From Litchfieldia alkalitelluris (GTDB lineage Bacteria; Bacillota; Bacilli; Bacillales; Bacillaceae_L): a stretch of 64,000 bases of DNA. Under the pieces are notes generated by a model, which saw only the letters and a list, made by a program, of their open reading frames with translations, did not search any database and was not told the origin of the DNA. Positions 31,302 through 41,355 of this stretch are shown in pieces; within the stretch, counting starts at the first letter, position 1, and the number at the start of each line of letters is the position of its first letter. The translations under genes and the position numbers were made by a program. Location of the stretch: positions 3,360,696 through 3,424,695 of the forward strand of contig NZ_KV917374.1 of the NCBI RefSeq assembly GCF_002019645.1, read 5' to 3'.

Positions 31302-33335
31302 CTATTTAATTAATGAATTACAATCAACAACTAAAGCAACCTGCCCATCACCTAATATCGTAGCCCCTGAAATGGCAAAAACTGACGATAAATAAGAGCC
31401 TAATGATTTAAGAACAATCTCTTGTTGCCCAATAAATGAATCAACTACGAATCCAGCTGTTTTTTCACCTTTCTTTACAATAACCACTGAGATATAATCA
31501 GAATCATCATGTTCTTTTTGAACTTCAAAGAATTCTTCTAAATAGACCAATGGGATTATTTTATCTCTAAAGTCAATCATCTTTTGATTATGAGCATTAA
31601 ACACCTCATCTTTTCTAACAATCGCTGTTTCGATAATTGATGAAAGTGGGATTGCATATTTTTCTTTACCCAATTCGATTAGTAGAACAGAAATGATCGA
31701 AAGTGTTAATGGTAATTGAATCAAAAAGGTGGATCCTTTCCCTTCTACCGAATCAATTGAGATCGAGCCCCCAAGTGACTCAATTGTACTTTTTACTACA
31801 TCAAGACCTACACCTCTACCAGAAACATCTGAAATGATTTCAGCTGTTGAAAAACCAGACGAGAAAATCAATTCATATACCTGCTTATCTGACATAAGCT
31901 CAGCATCGTTTTCAGTAATGACACCTTGTTTTAAAGCCTTGTTTACAACCTTTTCTCGATTAATACCGGCACCATTATCTTGAATTTCAATAAAAACATG
32001 ATTTCCGCTATGATAAGCCTTAAGGGTAAGAATTCCTTCCTCACTTTTACCTGAAGCCTTGCGTATATCAGGAGTTTCAATCCCATGATCAATTGCATTT
32101 CGAATTAAATGGACGAGAGGATCACCGATTTCATCGATAACAGTTCGATCCAATTCGGTTTCTGCTCCAAATACTTGCAGATCAATTTTTTTACCCAAGT
32201 CTCTTGCTAATTGACGGACCATTCTAGGGAAACGATTAAATACGGTCTCTACTGGAACCATTCTCATATTCAAAATAATAGTTTGAAGGTCACCTGAAAT
32301 TCTTGTCATTCTTTCAACTGTTTCGGATAGCCCTGAATGTGATAATTCTTTAGAGATTTGTTCAAGGCGACCACGGTCAATAACTAGTTCTTCAAACAAG
32401 TTCATTAATATATCTAATCGCTCTATATTAACTCTGATTGTCTTATTACTCGTCTGCTTATTTGAAACTTTTGTCTCGCTATTATTACTCTTTACTTCTT
32501 CTACTGAAAAATTTACCTCTTCAGTAGTAACTGCCACTTGCTCAAACATCTCACTAGAAGAATCTTCTCTAGATATTTGATCTAGATTTATATTACTAAC
32601 AATTACACTTTCAACTTCGGATACTTTCATAAGTCGACTTTTTATAGATTCCTGTGTTTCATTCGAAATAATAGATATGGTGAATTCTTGTTCGAATTTT
32701 TCCTCCTCGAGTAATTCAACACTTGGGAAAGCCTTAACAATTTCTCCAACTTGCTCTAATACTTCAAAAACCATAAAAACACGTGCCGCCTTAAGAAAAC
32801 AATCTTGCCTTAAACTAACATTTATTTCATATGTATTAAAACCTTGTTCCTGAGATTGAATTAACACTGTATATTCAAATTCATCGTAGTTTGAGAGATT
32901 TATAGAATTTGGATTGACTTGATTAAATTTTGGTGATAAATCTAGTATCGCTGACTCCCCATCTTCAATCTTCTTTAACAATAAAACGACATCTGAAACA
33001 TCTTTTTTTCCTGTACCACCATCGGCTATTGAATAAATCATTTCTTCTAAATAATCTACTGCTTTAAAAACGACATCTAATATTTCAGCCGTAACACTAA
33101 TCTTCTGATTACGAATAGCATCTAAGACATTCTCCATCTGGTGTGTTAAATTTGCAAGATCTTCGTAACCCATCGTTGCAGACATCCCTTTTAACGTATG
33201 GGCAGAGCGAAAGATAATATTAACAATATTTATATCTTCTGGATTCTTCTCTAATTCCAATAATTGTTCATTGCACATTTGAAGATGTTCTTTACTTTCT
33301 TCTATAAATATCTCTAAATATTGACTAGTATCCAT
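31302..33335 (-). CDS. cheA: Chemotaxis histidine kinase CheA
   Basis: 677-residue kinase that phosphorylates CheY and CheB. P1 (HPt) has the phospho-accepting His46 in FRSAHTLKG. A P2 region at about 150-250 is followed by an acidic, serine-rich linker. P3 dimerisation includes ERLDILMNLFEELVIDRGRLEQI, the P4 ATPase has LVHLIRNAIDHGIETPD, the DNGAGI motif and GRGVGLDVVK, and the CheW-like P5 occupies the C-terminal 130 residues. It follows cheB by 11 bases. Confidence 0.98.
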   Translation of the reverse strand: MDTSQYLEIFIEESKEHLQMCNEQLLELEKNPEDINIVNIIFRSAHTLKGMSATMGYEDLANLTHQMENVLDAIRNQKISVTAEILDVVFKAVDYLEEMIYSIADGGTGKKDVSDVVLLLKKIEDGESAILDLSPKFNQVNPNSINLSNYDEFEYTVLIQSQEQGFNTYEINVSLRQDCFLKAARVFMVFEVLEQVGEIVKAFPSVELLEEEKFEQEFTISIISNETQESIKSRLMKVSEVESVIVSNINLDQISREDSSSEMFEQVAVTTEEVNFSVEEVKSNNSETKVSNKQTSNKTIRVNIERLDILMNLFEELVIDRGRLEQISKELSHSGLSETVERMTRISGDLQTIILNMRMVPVETVFNRFPRMVRQLARDLGKKIDLQVFGAETELDRTVIDEIGDPLVHLIRNAIDHGIETPDIRKASGKSEEGILTLKAYHSGNHVFIEIQDNGAGINREKVVNKALKQGVITENDAELMSDKQVYELIFSSGFSTAEIISDVSGRGVGLDVVKSTIESLGGSISIDSVEGKGSTFLIQLPLTLSIISVLLIELGKEKYAIPLSSIIETAIVRKDEVFNAHNQKMIDFRDKIIPLVYLEEFFEVQKEHDDSDYISVVIVKKGEKTAGFVVDSFIGQQEIVLKSLGSYLSSVFAISGATILGDGQVALVVDCNSLIK

Positions 33336-33346
33336 TGCTACACTCC

Positions 33347-34426
33347 TTAATTCCCTGTACTTTTTATTATAAAGTCTGAAATATCTTCTAAATCTGCAAC
33401 AATATCTACTAAGTTGGTTTCAATTGCCACTTTTGGCATTCCAAAGATCACAGCAGTTTTTTCAGACTCTGCAATAATGCTCGTATTCCCATTGTTTTTT
33501 AAAGCAACAAGCCCCTTAGATCCATCAGCACCCATTCCAGTCATAACAATCGCTAGCTTTAAATAATCTTGGAGTTTACTAAGCGATTCGAACATGACAT
33601 CTACTGATGGGCGGTGTCCATTTCTTGGCTCAGAATTTTCTAGGTAAAGAATAATTGAATTCTCAATTTCCTTAACCTTTAAATGAAAGCCACCAGGAGC
33701 GATATATGCAGTTCCTTCTCTTACTATCTCTCCATCCTCAGCTTCTTTAACCTCTATATTACATAATGCATTAAGCCTTTTAGCTAATGAATTAGTAAAG
33801 CCAGCAGGCATATGTTGTACAATTAATATTGGTGCCGGAAACTGACTAGGTAACTTTGTTAATACTTGTTGAAGGGCTCTTGGCCCTCCGGTTGAAGTGC
33901 CAATACATACTAATTTTTTATGTACTAGATTTACGTCTTTAATTAGGCCTTTAAGACTAGTACCTTTCCCTTTATTATACGATAGATTTGTAGTTTTGAG
34001 TGGTTTTAGTAGATTAGAAATATTAGCTTTACTAGCTTGTAGTACTTTAGTCACAATTTCATCCTTTATCTTCTCTAAATCCAAAGAAATCGAACCTGAT
34101 GGCTTAGTAATAAAATCCACAGCTCCATATTGCATCGCTAAGATAGTATTTTTTTCTCCATCCCCTGTTGTACTTGATAGCATAACAACTGGAAGTCGAT
34201 ATAAGCTTATTACCTCTTTTAATGCTTCAATGCCATTCATTATTGGCATCTCTACATCCATTGTAATAACATCCGGTTTCAGAGTTTGTAATTTTACTAA
34301 GCAATCACTTCCGTTTCGGGCTGTTCCGATAACCTCGATATTCTCCTCAGAGGTTAGAATGTCGGTAATTAATTTGCGCATAAATGCCGAATCATCGACT
34401 ACTAAAACCTTCACCATTCGATCCAT
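33347..34426 (-). CDS. cheB: Chemoreceptor methylesterase CheB
   Basis: 359-residue response regulator that demethylates (and deamidates) chemoreceptor glutamates. The receiver domain has DD at 11-12, phosphoacceptor Asp57 in VITMDVEMP, and the conserved lysine in ITKPSG. After a serine/lysine linker the methylesterase domain has the serine motif GTSTGGPRALQ, histidine in VQHMPAGFT and aspartate in MTGMGADGSKG. GAGGTAAAT precedes ATG at 34426. It follows flhG. Confidence 0.97.
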   Translation of the reverse strand: MDRMVKVLVVDDSAFMRKLITDILTSEENIEVIGTARNGSDCLVKLQTLKPDVITMDVEMPIMNGIEALKEVISLYRLPVVMLSSTTGDGEKNTILAMQYGAVDFITKPSGSISLDLEKIKDEIVTKVLQASKANISNLLKPLKTTNLSYNKGKGTSLKGLIKDVNLVHKKLVCIGTSTGGPRALQQVLTKLPSQFPAPILIVQHMPAGFTNSLAKRLNALCNIEVKEAEDGEIVREGTAYIAPGGFHLKVKEIENSIILYLENSEPRNGHRPSVDVMFESLSKLQDYLKLAIVMTGMGADGSKGLVALKNNGNTSIIAESEKTAVIFGMPKVAIETNLVDIVADLEDISDFIIKSTGN

Positions 34427-34439
34427 GACATTTACCTCT

Positions 34440-35303
34440 CTATCTTTTAGACAACAGTTGTCTGAATTTTTTTATAAAGCCAGCTTGATTTTCTATTAAT
34501 TTTCCATTTTTCATAAATGTAAGGTAGTTACTAGCAATCCCTTCCATTGATTTACTAGCGGCTGTACTAGGAGCATATTGAACAAATGGGATTTGGCGTT
34601 TTACAGCTTGAATGACATTTCTGTCATCTGGTAATGTTCCAAGTTTCACGATTTCTTTTGACAAAAATCGTCTTGAGACTTGGTCGATTCTTTCAAGTGT
34701 GGCCGTACCTTCTCTAAAATCTATCGTTTTATTAGCAATAACGAAAAATGGAATATCATTATTAGCTAAGCAAATATGTTTCATTACTGAGTATGCGTCA
34801 GTAATCGACGTTGGTTCCGGAGTTGTAATTACAAAGAGTTCATCGACCGTTAATAAAAAATGAAGAGTTTCTTTAGATATACCTGCTCCCATATCAAAGA
34901 TAACAAAGTCATAGTCAGGTAAAATGCCACTTAACTGATTAACAAACGATTGAAACTTCTCATCATCAAGCTTAAATAATGATGAAAGGCCTGTTCCTCC
35001 TGAAATAAAAGAAACTTGATTAGGAACATCTGTGATAATTTCACGAAGTGACCTTTGATCTTCAAATAAGTGTGTAAAAGAATATTTTGATGATACTCCC
35101 ATTAGGATATCTATATTTCCCATTCCTATATCCATATCAAATAATAAAATCTTATAACCCTTATTAGCTAGGGAAAGTGAGAAGTTAAGTGAAAAGTTTG
35201 ATTTACCAACCCCGCCTTTCCCACTTATAACAGCAATCGTTTTTGTCTTCCTTGATTTAGTTGTTTGCAGGAGATTACGTAAACTTTCTGCTTGATCCAT
35301 CAT
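34440..35303 (-). CDS. flhG: Flagellar number/placement ATPase FlhG (YlxH)
   Basis: 287-residue MinD/ParA-like ATPase. It has the deviant Walker A KGGVGKS in AVISGKGGVGKSNFSLNF, Walker A' and switch segments FDMDIGMGNIDILMG and VIFDMGAGIS, and a C-terminal membrane-targeting amphipathic tail (FIKKFRQLL). FlhG works with FlhF to set flagellar number and position and to aid C-ring assembly. It overlaps flhF by four bases. Confidence 0.96.
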   Translation of the reverse strand: MMDQAESLRNLLQTTKSRKTKTIAVISGKGGVGKSNFSLNFSLSLANKGYKILLFDMDIGMGNIDILMGVSSKYSFTHLFEDQRSLREIITDVPNQVSFISGGTGLSSLFKLDDEKFQSFVNQLSGILPDYDFVIFDMGAGISKETLHFLLTVDELFVITTPEPTSITDAYSVMKHICLANNDIPFFVIANKTIDFREGTATLERIDQVSRRFLSKEIVKLGTLPDDRNVIQAVKRQIPFVQYAPSTAASKSMEGIASNYLTFMKNGKLIENQAGFIKKFRQLLSKR

Positions 35304-36421
35304 AGCCCTTCACCAAATAAAATATTTATGATCATCTCTGGTGTTGCTTCACTAATATCATCTGGAACGTTTTGCCCTGTTGTAATATAGGCAGCTCCTA
35401 TATTATTTTTCAACATAAAATTCACCATTTGTCCGTGATTTCCAGTCTCATCAACTTTTGAAAATATGACTTTTGAAATTTTAATTATAGAAAACTGATG
35501 ATAAATGTTCATCATGTCGATATATTTAGAGGTTACTCCTAAGACAAGATATCTTTCAACATCATCATTAAAATCGATAATTTGTTTTAAATCATTCACG
35601 TATTGCTGTTTTCGAAAATTTCTACCCGCGGTATCTATAAAGACCAGGTCAAAATCCTCGAATTTTTCTTTTGCTTTTCTAAAATCCTCAATATTATAAC
35701 TAACTTCAATAGGGACATCGAGGATTTTTGCGTATGTTTTTAATTGTTCGATTGCAGCAATTCGGTAAGTATCCGTAGTTATAAAAGCAACTTTTTTCTT
35801 ATCCTTTAAAATAGCTTCTGCCGCCATCTTTGCTAACGTCGTTGTCTTCCCAACACCTGTTGGTCCTACAACAGTAACATATTTCTTTTGATAATCGATA
35901 CCACCCATACCTATGGGTGATATCTTTTTCAGTAATAGATCTTTAAGATATTCCAATAACTCTTTTTGCTCCACCTGCTCCTTATTTTTATACCAATAAC
36001 TCAATAGTGACGAAATGAGACTTTCAGTAATATCAGACTCAAGTTCCTTCTCATTCATTAAGTAATGAAGTTGTTGAATAGGCTTAGGCAAATTCAAGTT
36101 TGTATTGGTTTTTGTTTGGATTTGATTAAGCATTGCCTTCATTTCCATAATTTCATTTACAAAGTCTTTTGTACGTATGGGATCCTCAGCTTTTCTCTGT
36201 CCATTATATGTCTTTGGTGACAAGACCTCCTTGGGTGCAGCATGAGGTTCAATATGATCTAAGGCTGCAATCACCTCAAAGTTTTTCTTGCGAAAGAAAC
36301 CAAGAACCCCTTTACTCTGTACTACTTTAGAATTAAGAATAACTGCCTCATTTCCTAATTCAGTACGGATTAAATTCATAACCTCTGGCATAGTAGGTGC
36401 CACATATTTTTTCACCTTCAT
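35300..36421 (-). CDS. flhF: Flagellar SRP-like GTPase FlhF
   Basis: 373-residue SRP-family GTPase that helps place flagella. The N-terminal B domain is basic (KKYVAPTMPEVMNLIRTELG), and the NG domain includes [44 protein letters not shown] and VTSKYIDMMN. It starts with ATG whose A is shared with the flhA stop codon, and its stop overlaps flhG, indicating tight coupling. Confidence 0.97.
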   Translation of the reverse strand: MKVKKYVAPTMPEVMNLIRTELGNEAVILNSKVVQSKGVLGFFRKKNFEVIAALDHIEPHAAPKEVLSPKTYNGQRKAEDPIRTKDFVNEIMEMKAMLNQIQTKTNTNLNLPKPIQQLHYLMNEKELESDITESLISSLLSYWYKNKEQVEQKELLEYLKDLLLKKISPIGMGGIDYQKKYVTVVGPTGVGKTTTLAKMAAEAILKDKKKVAFITTDTYRIAAIEQLKTYAKILDVPIEVSYNIEDFRKAKEKFEDFDLVFIDTAGRNFRKQQYVNDLKQIIDFNDDVERYLVLGVTSKYIDMMNIYHQFSIIKISKVIFSKVDETGNHGQMVNFMLKNNIGAAYITTGQNVPDDISEATPEMIINILFGEGL

Positions 36422-38454
36422 TAAATTGTCACCACCCCGATACTCTGAATTTCTACATTCGCCTCTAACTCATTGTATGAAAGGACAGGTACCTGCGGAA
36501 AATACCGTTCAATCATTTGTCTTAAATACATTCTTACAGCCGGTGAACAGATTAAGATTGGCGATTGTTCTATCAGAGATAATTCTTCAAGTTGTCTTGC
36601 AATCGCTTCTAATATATTTTGCGAAATTGTTGGATCAAGTGAAAGATAGTTGCCATGTTCTGTTTGTTGTACACCATCAGCTATAGCCTTTTCAATAGCA
36701 CCTGAGACTGTAATTACCTTCATTGTTTCTCCTTGAGACACATAGCTATTTGTAATTTGCCTAGCAAGAGCTTGTCTTACATATTCTGTAAGTAAATCTG
36801 TATCAGTCGACAGTTTTCCAAAATCAGCAAGTGTCTCAAAAATAATAGGTAGGTTTCGAATAGACACCTTTTCCTTTAGTAATTTAGCTAAAACACTTTG
36901 CACATCTCCTATTGTTAAAGGAGATGGGGTCACTTCCTCTACCAAAATAGTATGTGTTTCTTTTAAGTGGTCAATTAATTGTTTTGTTTCTTGACGTCCA
37001 ATGAGTTCATGGGCATTAGTTTTGATAACTTCAGTAATATGTGTAGATACCACTGAAGGTGGATCCACAACTGTATATCCAAACATCTCAGCTTTATCTT
37101 TCATGTCTTCTGAGATCCACTTTGCCGGTAACCCAAAAGAAGGTTCTATTGTGTCTATTCCTTCAATTGAATCCTCTTCGATTCCTGGACTCATCGCTAG
37201 ATAATGGTCCAGTAACAGCTCACCTCTAGCAAATTCGTTGCCTTTTATTTTCAGTCTATATTCATTAGGTTGAAGTTGAATGTTATCCCTGATTCGAACA
37301 ACTGGAATAACTAGTCCTAGCTCAATGGCTAGTTGTCTTCGTATCATTACAATGCGATCTAATAAGTCTCCACCCTGGTTTGTATCAGCTAATGGTATGA
37401 GTCCATAACCAAATTCAAACTCGATCGGGTCAACATTTAGGAGATTTACCACACTTTCTGGACTCTTTAATTCCTCAAGCTCAGCTGCTTCTTCCATCTC
37501 ATGTGGTATAATCTCTTCACGTTCCCTTGATTTACTTATCATGTATCCACCAAATGCCATTAAGCCTGCAATGGGTGTAGTTAAAAGCAGATGAATAGGT
37601 GTAAAAAGACCTAATAGGAATATTGTCCCTGCAGTTACATAAAGCATCTTTGGATATGCAAATAGCTGAGAAGTTATATCCTTACCTAAATTCCCATCGG
37701 AAGCAGCTCTTGTTACAACAATACCAGTGGCAGTAGAAATTAATAGAGCTGGAATTTGACTTACAATTCCATCACCAACTGTTAGTAATGTGAACTTTTG
37801 TATCGCCTCAGGAAAACTAAGCCCCATTTCTGTCATACCAATAATAAAACCAAATAAAAGATTAATAAGGACAATGATAATACCTGCAATCGCATCCCCT
37901 TTGACAAATTTACTTGCTCCATCCATTGCTCCATAAAAGTCGGCTTCTTTGGAAATCTTTTCTCTTCGCTCTCGCGCATCTCTTTCAGAAATAAGTCCAG
38001 CATTCAAGTCAGCATCTATCGCCATTTGTTTCCCTGGCATCGCATCTAACGTAAAGCGTGCAGCTACCTCAGAAACACGTTCCGCACCTTTTGTAATTAC
38101 GACAAATTGAATAATTATTAAGATTAAAAAGACAACAAATCCTACTAAGACCTTGCCGCCTACTACAAAGGTACCAAATGTTTCTACAACTCCACCCGCT
38201 TCTCCGTTACTTAATATTGATCTCGTTGTTGAAACATTAAGCCCCAAACGAAACAGGGTTAATAATAATAGTAATGATGGAAAAATAGAAAATTGCAGTG
38301 GTTCTTGCATGTTCATAGAGGTAAGAAGAACTAATAAAGCAAGAGAAATATTAATAATGATAAGTATACTTAACAACCATGATGGAAATGGTATTATCAG
38401 CATTGCTACAATTAATACAACGCTTAATAATACTGATAAATCTCTTGCTGACAT
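36421..38454 (-). CDS. flhA: Flagellar export gate protein FlhA
   Basis: 677-residue membrane component of the type III flagellar export apparatus. About eight transmembrane segments occupy residues 10-310. The conserved FHIPEP-family cytoplasmic-loop motif DAMPGKQMAIDADLNAGLI lies between segments 4 and 5, and the large cytosolic domain forms the docking nonamer for chaperone-substrate complexes. AAGGAGAG precedes ATG. It lies between flhB and flhF. Confidence 0.98.
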   Translation of the reverse strand: MSARDLSVLLSVVLIVAMLIIPFPSWLLSILIIINISLALLVLLTSMNMQEPLQFSIFPSLLLLLTLFRLGLNVSTTRSILSNGEAGGVVETFGTFVVGGKVLVGFVVFLILIIIQFVVITKGAERVSEVAARFTLDAMPGKQMAIDADLNAGLISERDARERREKISKEADFYGAMDGASKFVKGDAIAGIIIVLINLLFGFIIGMTEMGLSFPEAIQKFTLLTVGDGIVSQIPALLISTATGIVVTRAASDGNLGKDITSQLFAYPKMLYVTAGTIFLLGLFTPIHLLLTTPIAGLMAFGGYMISKSREREEIIPHEMEEAAELEELKSPESVVNLLNVDPIEFEFGYGLIPLADTNQGGDLLDRIVMIRRQLAIELGLVIPVVRIRDNIQLQPNEYRLKIKGNEFARGELLLDHYLAMSPGIEEDSIEGIDTIEPSFGLPAKWISEDMKDKAEMFGYTVVDPPSVVSTHITEVIKTNAHELIGRQETKQLIDHLKETHTILVEEVTPSPLTIGDVQSVLAKLLKEKVSIRNLPIIFETLADFGKLSTDTDLLTEYVRQALARQITNSYVSQGETMKVITVSGAIEKAIADGVQQTEHGNYLSLDPTISQNILEAIARQLEELSLIEQSPILICSPAVRMYLRQMIERYFPQVPVLSYNELEANVEIQSIGVVTI

Positions 38455-38488
38455 GAATTTTCTCTCCTTAGTTCGTCCTTTTTCGAGG

Positions 38489-39571
38489 TTATACTTTTTG
38501 CTTTAACCTATAAACATAGGCCAATATTTCGGCGATGGCCTTAAAATATTCTTCTGGAACAATGTCGCCAATCTCAGCTTGACTATAAAGAGCTCGTGCT
38601 AGTGCAACATTTTCAATCATAATGATGTCATGTTCTTTAGCTAATTCCTTTATTTTTTGAGCAACATAATCCATTCCCTTGGCTACAACATACGGTGCGT
38701 CTGCCTTGTTTTCATCATATTTAAGCGCTACTGCGAAATGGGTTGGATTGGTAATGATCACATCCGCATTAGGAATTTCCTGCATCATCCTTTGCATCGC
38801 CATTTCTCTTTGTTTTTGCTTAATTTTTGACTTTATTAACGGGTCACCTTCTGTTTTTTTGTATTCATCTTTTATATCTTGTTTAGACATTCTGATATTT
38901 TTTTCAAAGTCATATTTCTGATAAAAATAATCTAAAACAGAAAGAAGTAATAAAGCAGCCCCTGAAAACAAGCCCATCTGCATTGTGATTTTAGAAATTG
39001 TGCTAAGGGAATAACCGATGTCTACAAGTGCAAGCCTAAGAAGCTCGTCAAGATTCACCCAAATAACAATAAATGTAATCATACCTATAAATACAATTTT
39101 TAATATTGATTTTAACATTTCAACAATTGCCCTAATTGAATAGATTCGTTTAAACCCCTGTATCGGATCTAACTTATTTAACTTCATCATGATAGATTCA
39201 GGTGAGTTCATAAAACCGACTTGCAAAAGATTTGCAGCAATAGCCGTGATGACAGCAATTCCCATAATTGGTGCTAAGATAATAGCAACTTCAATGGTTA
39301 ACTCTAAAAAAATTTCTTGAATACTTCGTTCTGTTAACTCTATTAATAGATAGTCTTGAAAAGTGTGTCTAAATAATAAGAGCATTTTATCTCTAAGAAA
39401 CCCACCTATGAACAAAAATAATAAAAATACAAATAATATAATTATTGCTGTATTTACATCCGCACTTTTTGCTACTTGACCCTTTTTTCTGGAATCCTCA
39501 CGTTTTTTGGGAGTCGCTTTCTCTGTCTTTTCTCCTGCAAAAAACTGCAAGTCTAACTTTATTAAAAACAT
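38489..39571 (-). CDS. flhB: Flagellar export switch protein FlhB
   Basis: 360-residue export-gate protein with four transmembrane segments and a cytosolic domain that cleaves itself at the NPTH motif, seen here as DVIITNPTHFAVALKY. Cleavage switches substrate class from rod/hook to filament proteins, in concert with FliK. The N-terminal motif LQFFAGEKTEKATPKKRED is typical. It follows fliR by four bases. Confidence 0.97.
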   Translation of the reverse strand: MFLIKLDLQFFAGEKTEKATPKKREDSRKKGQVAKSADVNTAIIILFVFLLFLFIGGFLRDKMLLLFRHTFQDYLLIELTERSIQEIFLELTIEVAIILAPIMGIAVITAIAANLLQVGFMNSPESIMMKLNKLDPIQGFKRIYSIRAIVEMLKSILKIVFIGMITFIVIWVNLDELLRLALVDIGYSLSTISKITMQMGLFSGAALLLLSVLDYFYQKYDFEKNIRMSKQDIKDEYKKTEGDPLIKSKIKQKQREMAMQRMMQEIPNADVIITNPTHFAVALKYDENKADAPYVVAKGMDYVAQKIKELAKEHDIIMIENVALARALYSQAEIGDIVPEEYFKAIAEILAYVYRLKQKV

Positions 39572-39575
39572 TGTT

Positions 39576-40352
39576 TTACCTTCCTCCTAGCAATTCCATT
39601 AATCCTCTCATTGTATAAATCATCGTTTCAAATAACTGCTGAACAACCATAAACATCGCTGTCATAACTAAAATAAGCACAATGAAGCTTACAGCAATCT
39701 TTAGAGGTAATCCGACGACAAAAACATTTAGCTGAGGGACTGTTCGTGCCACAATTCCAAGTGCCACATCTATTAAAAACAGAGCGCCCACAACAGGGAT
39801 AGACATTTGAAATGCAATGAGGAATGCTTTACCAAACGAACGAATAACAAATTCCACAACGTTTTCATCCCCAAAAGGAAGCCATAATTGATCAAGAGAG
39901 ATAAATTGATAGCTATAATAAATACCATCCAGTAGTAAATGGTGGCCATTTAGAGCAAGTAATAATAATAACGCAAAAGTATATAAATATTGACCGACCA
40001 AAGGTGATTGAGCACCAGTTTGAGGATCTATGACATTTGCAATCGCAAAGCCCATTTGAAAGTCAATAAATGCACCTGCTATTTGAATAGCTGATAAAAT
40101 GATATATGCCATTAAGCCAATGAGTAGGCCAACTAGAGCTTCTTTTATGATTAACATAAAATAATTTCCATCTATTGAAATAACGGGAGCATCTATCGCA
40201 AAAAACATAATCCAAGCAAGAATAAAACCTATTCCAACTCGGTGTGTAGCAGGTATACTCCGATAAGAAAAAAGTGGTAACGTAGCAAAAAAGCTCACAA
40301 CACGGACGAGCACTAATAAAAAAGCAGGAAAATTCACAAATAAATCAATCAT
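39576..40352 (-). CDS. fliR: Flagellar export gate protein FliR
   Basis: 258-residue membrane protein that forms the export-gate core with FliP and FliQ. Six hydrophobic segments are visible, with conserved FATLPLFSYRSIPATHRVGI near the N terminus and the VDVALGIVAR-like segment (FLIDVALGIVARTVPQLN) near the C terminus. ATG follows TATAGGTTG, four bases after fliQ. Confidence 0.96.
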   Translation of the reverse strand: MIDLFVNFPAFLLVLVRVVSFFATLPLFSYRSIPATHRVGIGFILAWIMFFAIDAPVISIDGNYFMLIIKEALVGLLIGLMAYIILSAIQIAGAFIDFQMGFAIANVIDPQTGAQSPLVGQYLYTFALLLLLALNGHHLLLDGIYYSYQFISLDQLWLPFGDENVVEFVIRSFGKAFLIAFQMSIPVVGALFLIDVALGIVARTVPQLNVFVVGLPLKIAVSFIVLILVMTAMFMVVQQLFETMIYTMRGLMELLGGR

Positions 40353-40356
40353 TTTT

Positions 40357-40626
40357 TCAACCTATAAATTTAGTAAGATTATTGAAGATGTCAAATGTAT
40401 ATGAAATCATATGAGATAACATCCACGGACCCAGGAAAACCAATCCTACTAATACGGCAACGATTTTTGGGACAAAGGCAAGAGTTTGTTCTTGGATTTG
40501 AGTTGTTGCCTGAAAAATACTAACTATTAAGCCTACAACTAGCGCAAGCAATAAAAGTGGACCACAGATAAGCAAAATTGTATAAACTCCCTTTTCAGCT
40601 AACGATATAACCGTTTCTGCCCCCAT
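40357..40626 (-). CDS. fliQ: Flagellar export gate protein FliQ
   Basis: 89-residue export-gate protein with two membrane helices. The GLIVSIFQATTQIQEQTLAFVPK segment is strongly conserved; only its core SIFQATTQIQEQTL need be noted. I choose ATG at 40626 because AAGAAGGTGAT precedes it; an upstream ATG at 40662 would add 12 residues absent from the family. It lies between fliP and fliR. Confidence 0.97.
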   Translation of the reverse strand: MGAETVISLAEKGVYTILLICGPLLLLALVVGLIVSIFQATTQIQEQTLAFVPKIVAVLVGLVFLGPWMLSHMISYTFDIFNNLTKFIG

Positions 40627-40689
40627 CAAATCACCTTCTTTTCTATGTGCTGTTCTTATCATTTTGTTGTTATTCTAGTATTTGTTAGG

Positions 40690-41355
40690 TTAAAAACTTT
40701 GTAATAAAGACTTAACAATTAGGTACCAGCCATCAACCAAAACAAATAATAGGATCTTAAATGGAAGTGAAATCATAACTGGCGGAAGCATCATCATCCC
40801 CATTGACATTAATACGCTCGCTACGATCATATCAATTACTAAAAAAGGAATAAAAATCATAAAACCTATTTGAAAAGCTGTTTTTATTTCACTAATCGCA
40901 AATGCTGGAACGAGTGCTGTTAGCGGTATGTCTTCGATAGAGGACGGTGTCTCACTTCCAGAGTACTTTAGAAATAATTCTAAATCCTTTTGTCTAGTAT
41001 GCTTACTCATAAATTCTTTGAATGGAATCGAAGCTTTTTCATATGCTTCTTCTAAATTTATCTCTTCATTAAATAAAGGCGTTAATGCTTGTTCATTTAC
41101 TTCTGATAAAACAGGAGCCATGATAAAAAAGGTCATAAATAGAGCAAGTCCTACAAGGACTTGGTTTGGTGGCATTGACTGTGTTGCTAGTGATGTTCTA
41201 ACAAAAGATAACACAATGATAATCCTTGTAAAACTTGTCATGAGAATTAAAATACTGGGTGCAATTGATAACACTGTAAGCAAAAGGAGCATTTTAACCG
41301 ATGTTGATACATTCTCAGGAGAACTATTATTAAAAAACTCCATAAATTCAGTCAT
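40690..41355 (-). CDS. fliP: Flagellar export gate protein FliP
   Basis: 221-residue core subunit of the export gate. Conserved features are MLLLLTVLSIAPSILILMTS, FTRIIIVLSFVR, ATQSMPPNQVLVGLALFMTF and MGMMMLPPVMISLPFKILLF. The open frame extends to 41382, but ATG at 41355 gives the family's usual N terminus (MTEFMEFFNN) and overlaps the fliO stop by eight bases. Length matches B. subtilis FliP. Confidence 0.97.
   Translation of the reverse strand: MTEFMEFFNNSSPENVSTSVKMLLLLTVLSIAPSILILMTSFTRIIIVLSFVRTSLATQSMPPNQVLVGLALFMTFFIMAPVLSEVNEQALTPLFNEEINLEEAYEKASIPFKEFMSKHTRQKDLELFLKYSGSETPSSIEDIPLTALVPAFAISEIKTAFQIGFMIFIPFLVIDMIVASVLMSMGMMMLPPVMISLPFKILLFVLVDGWYLIVKSLLQSF

Noticed and set aside
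33897-34499. 200-codon plus-strand frame opposite cheB and flhG
   Set aside because: Antisense shadow of a clear cheB; no SD and no family similarity.
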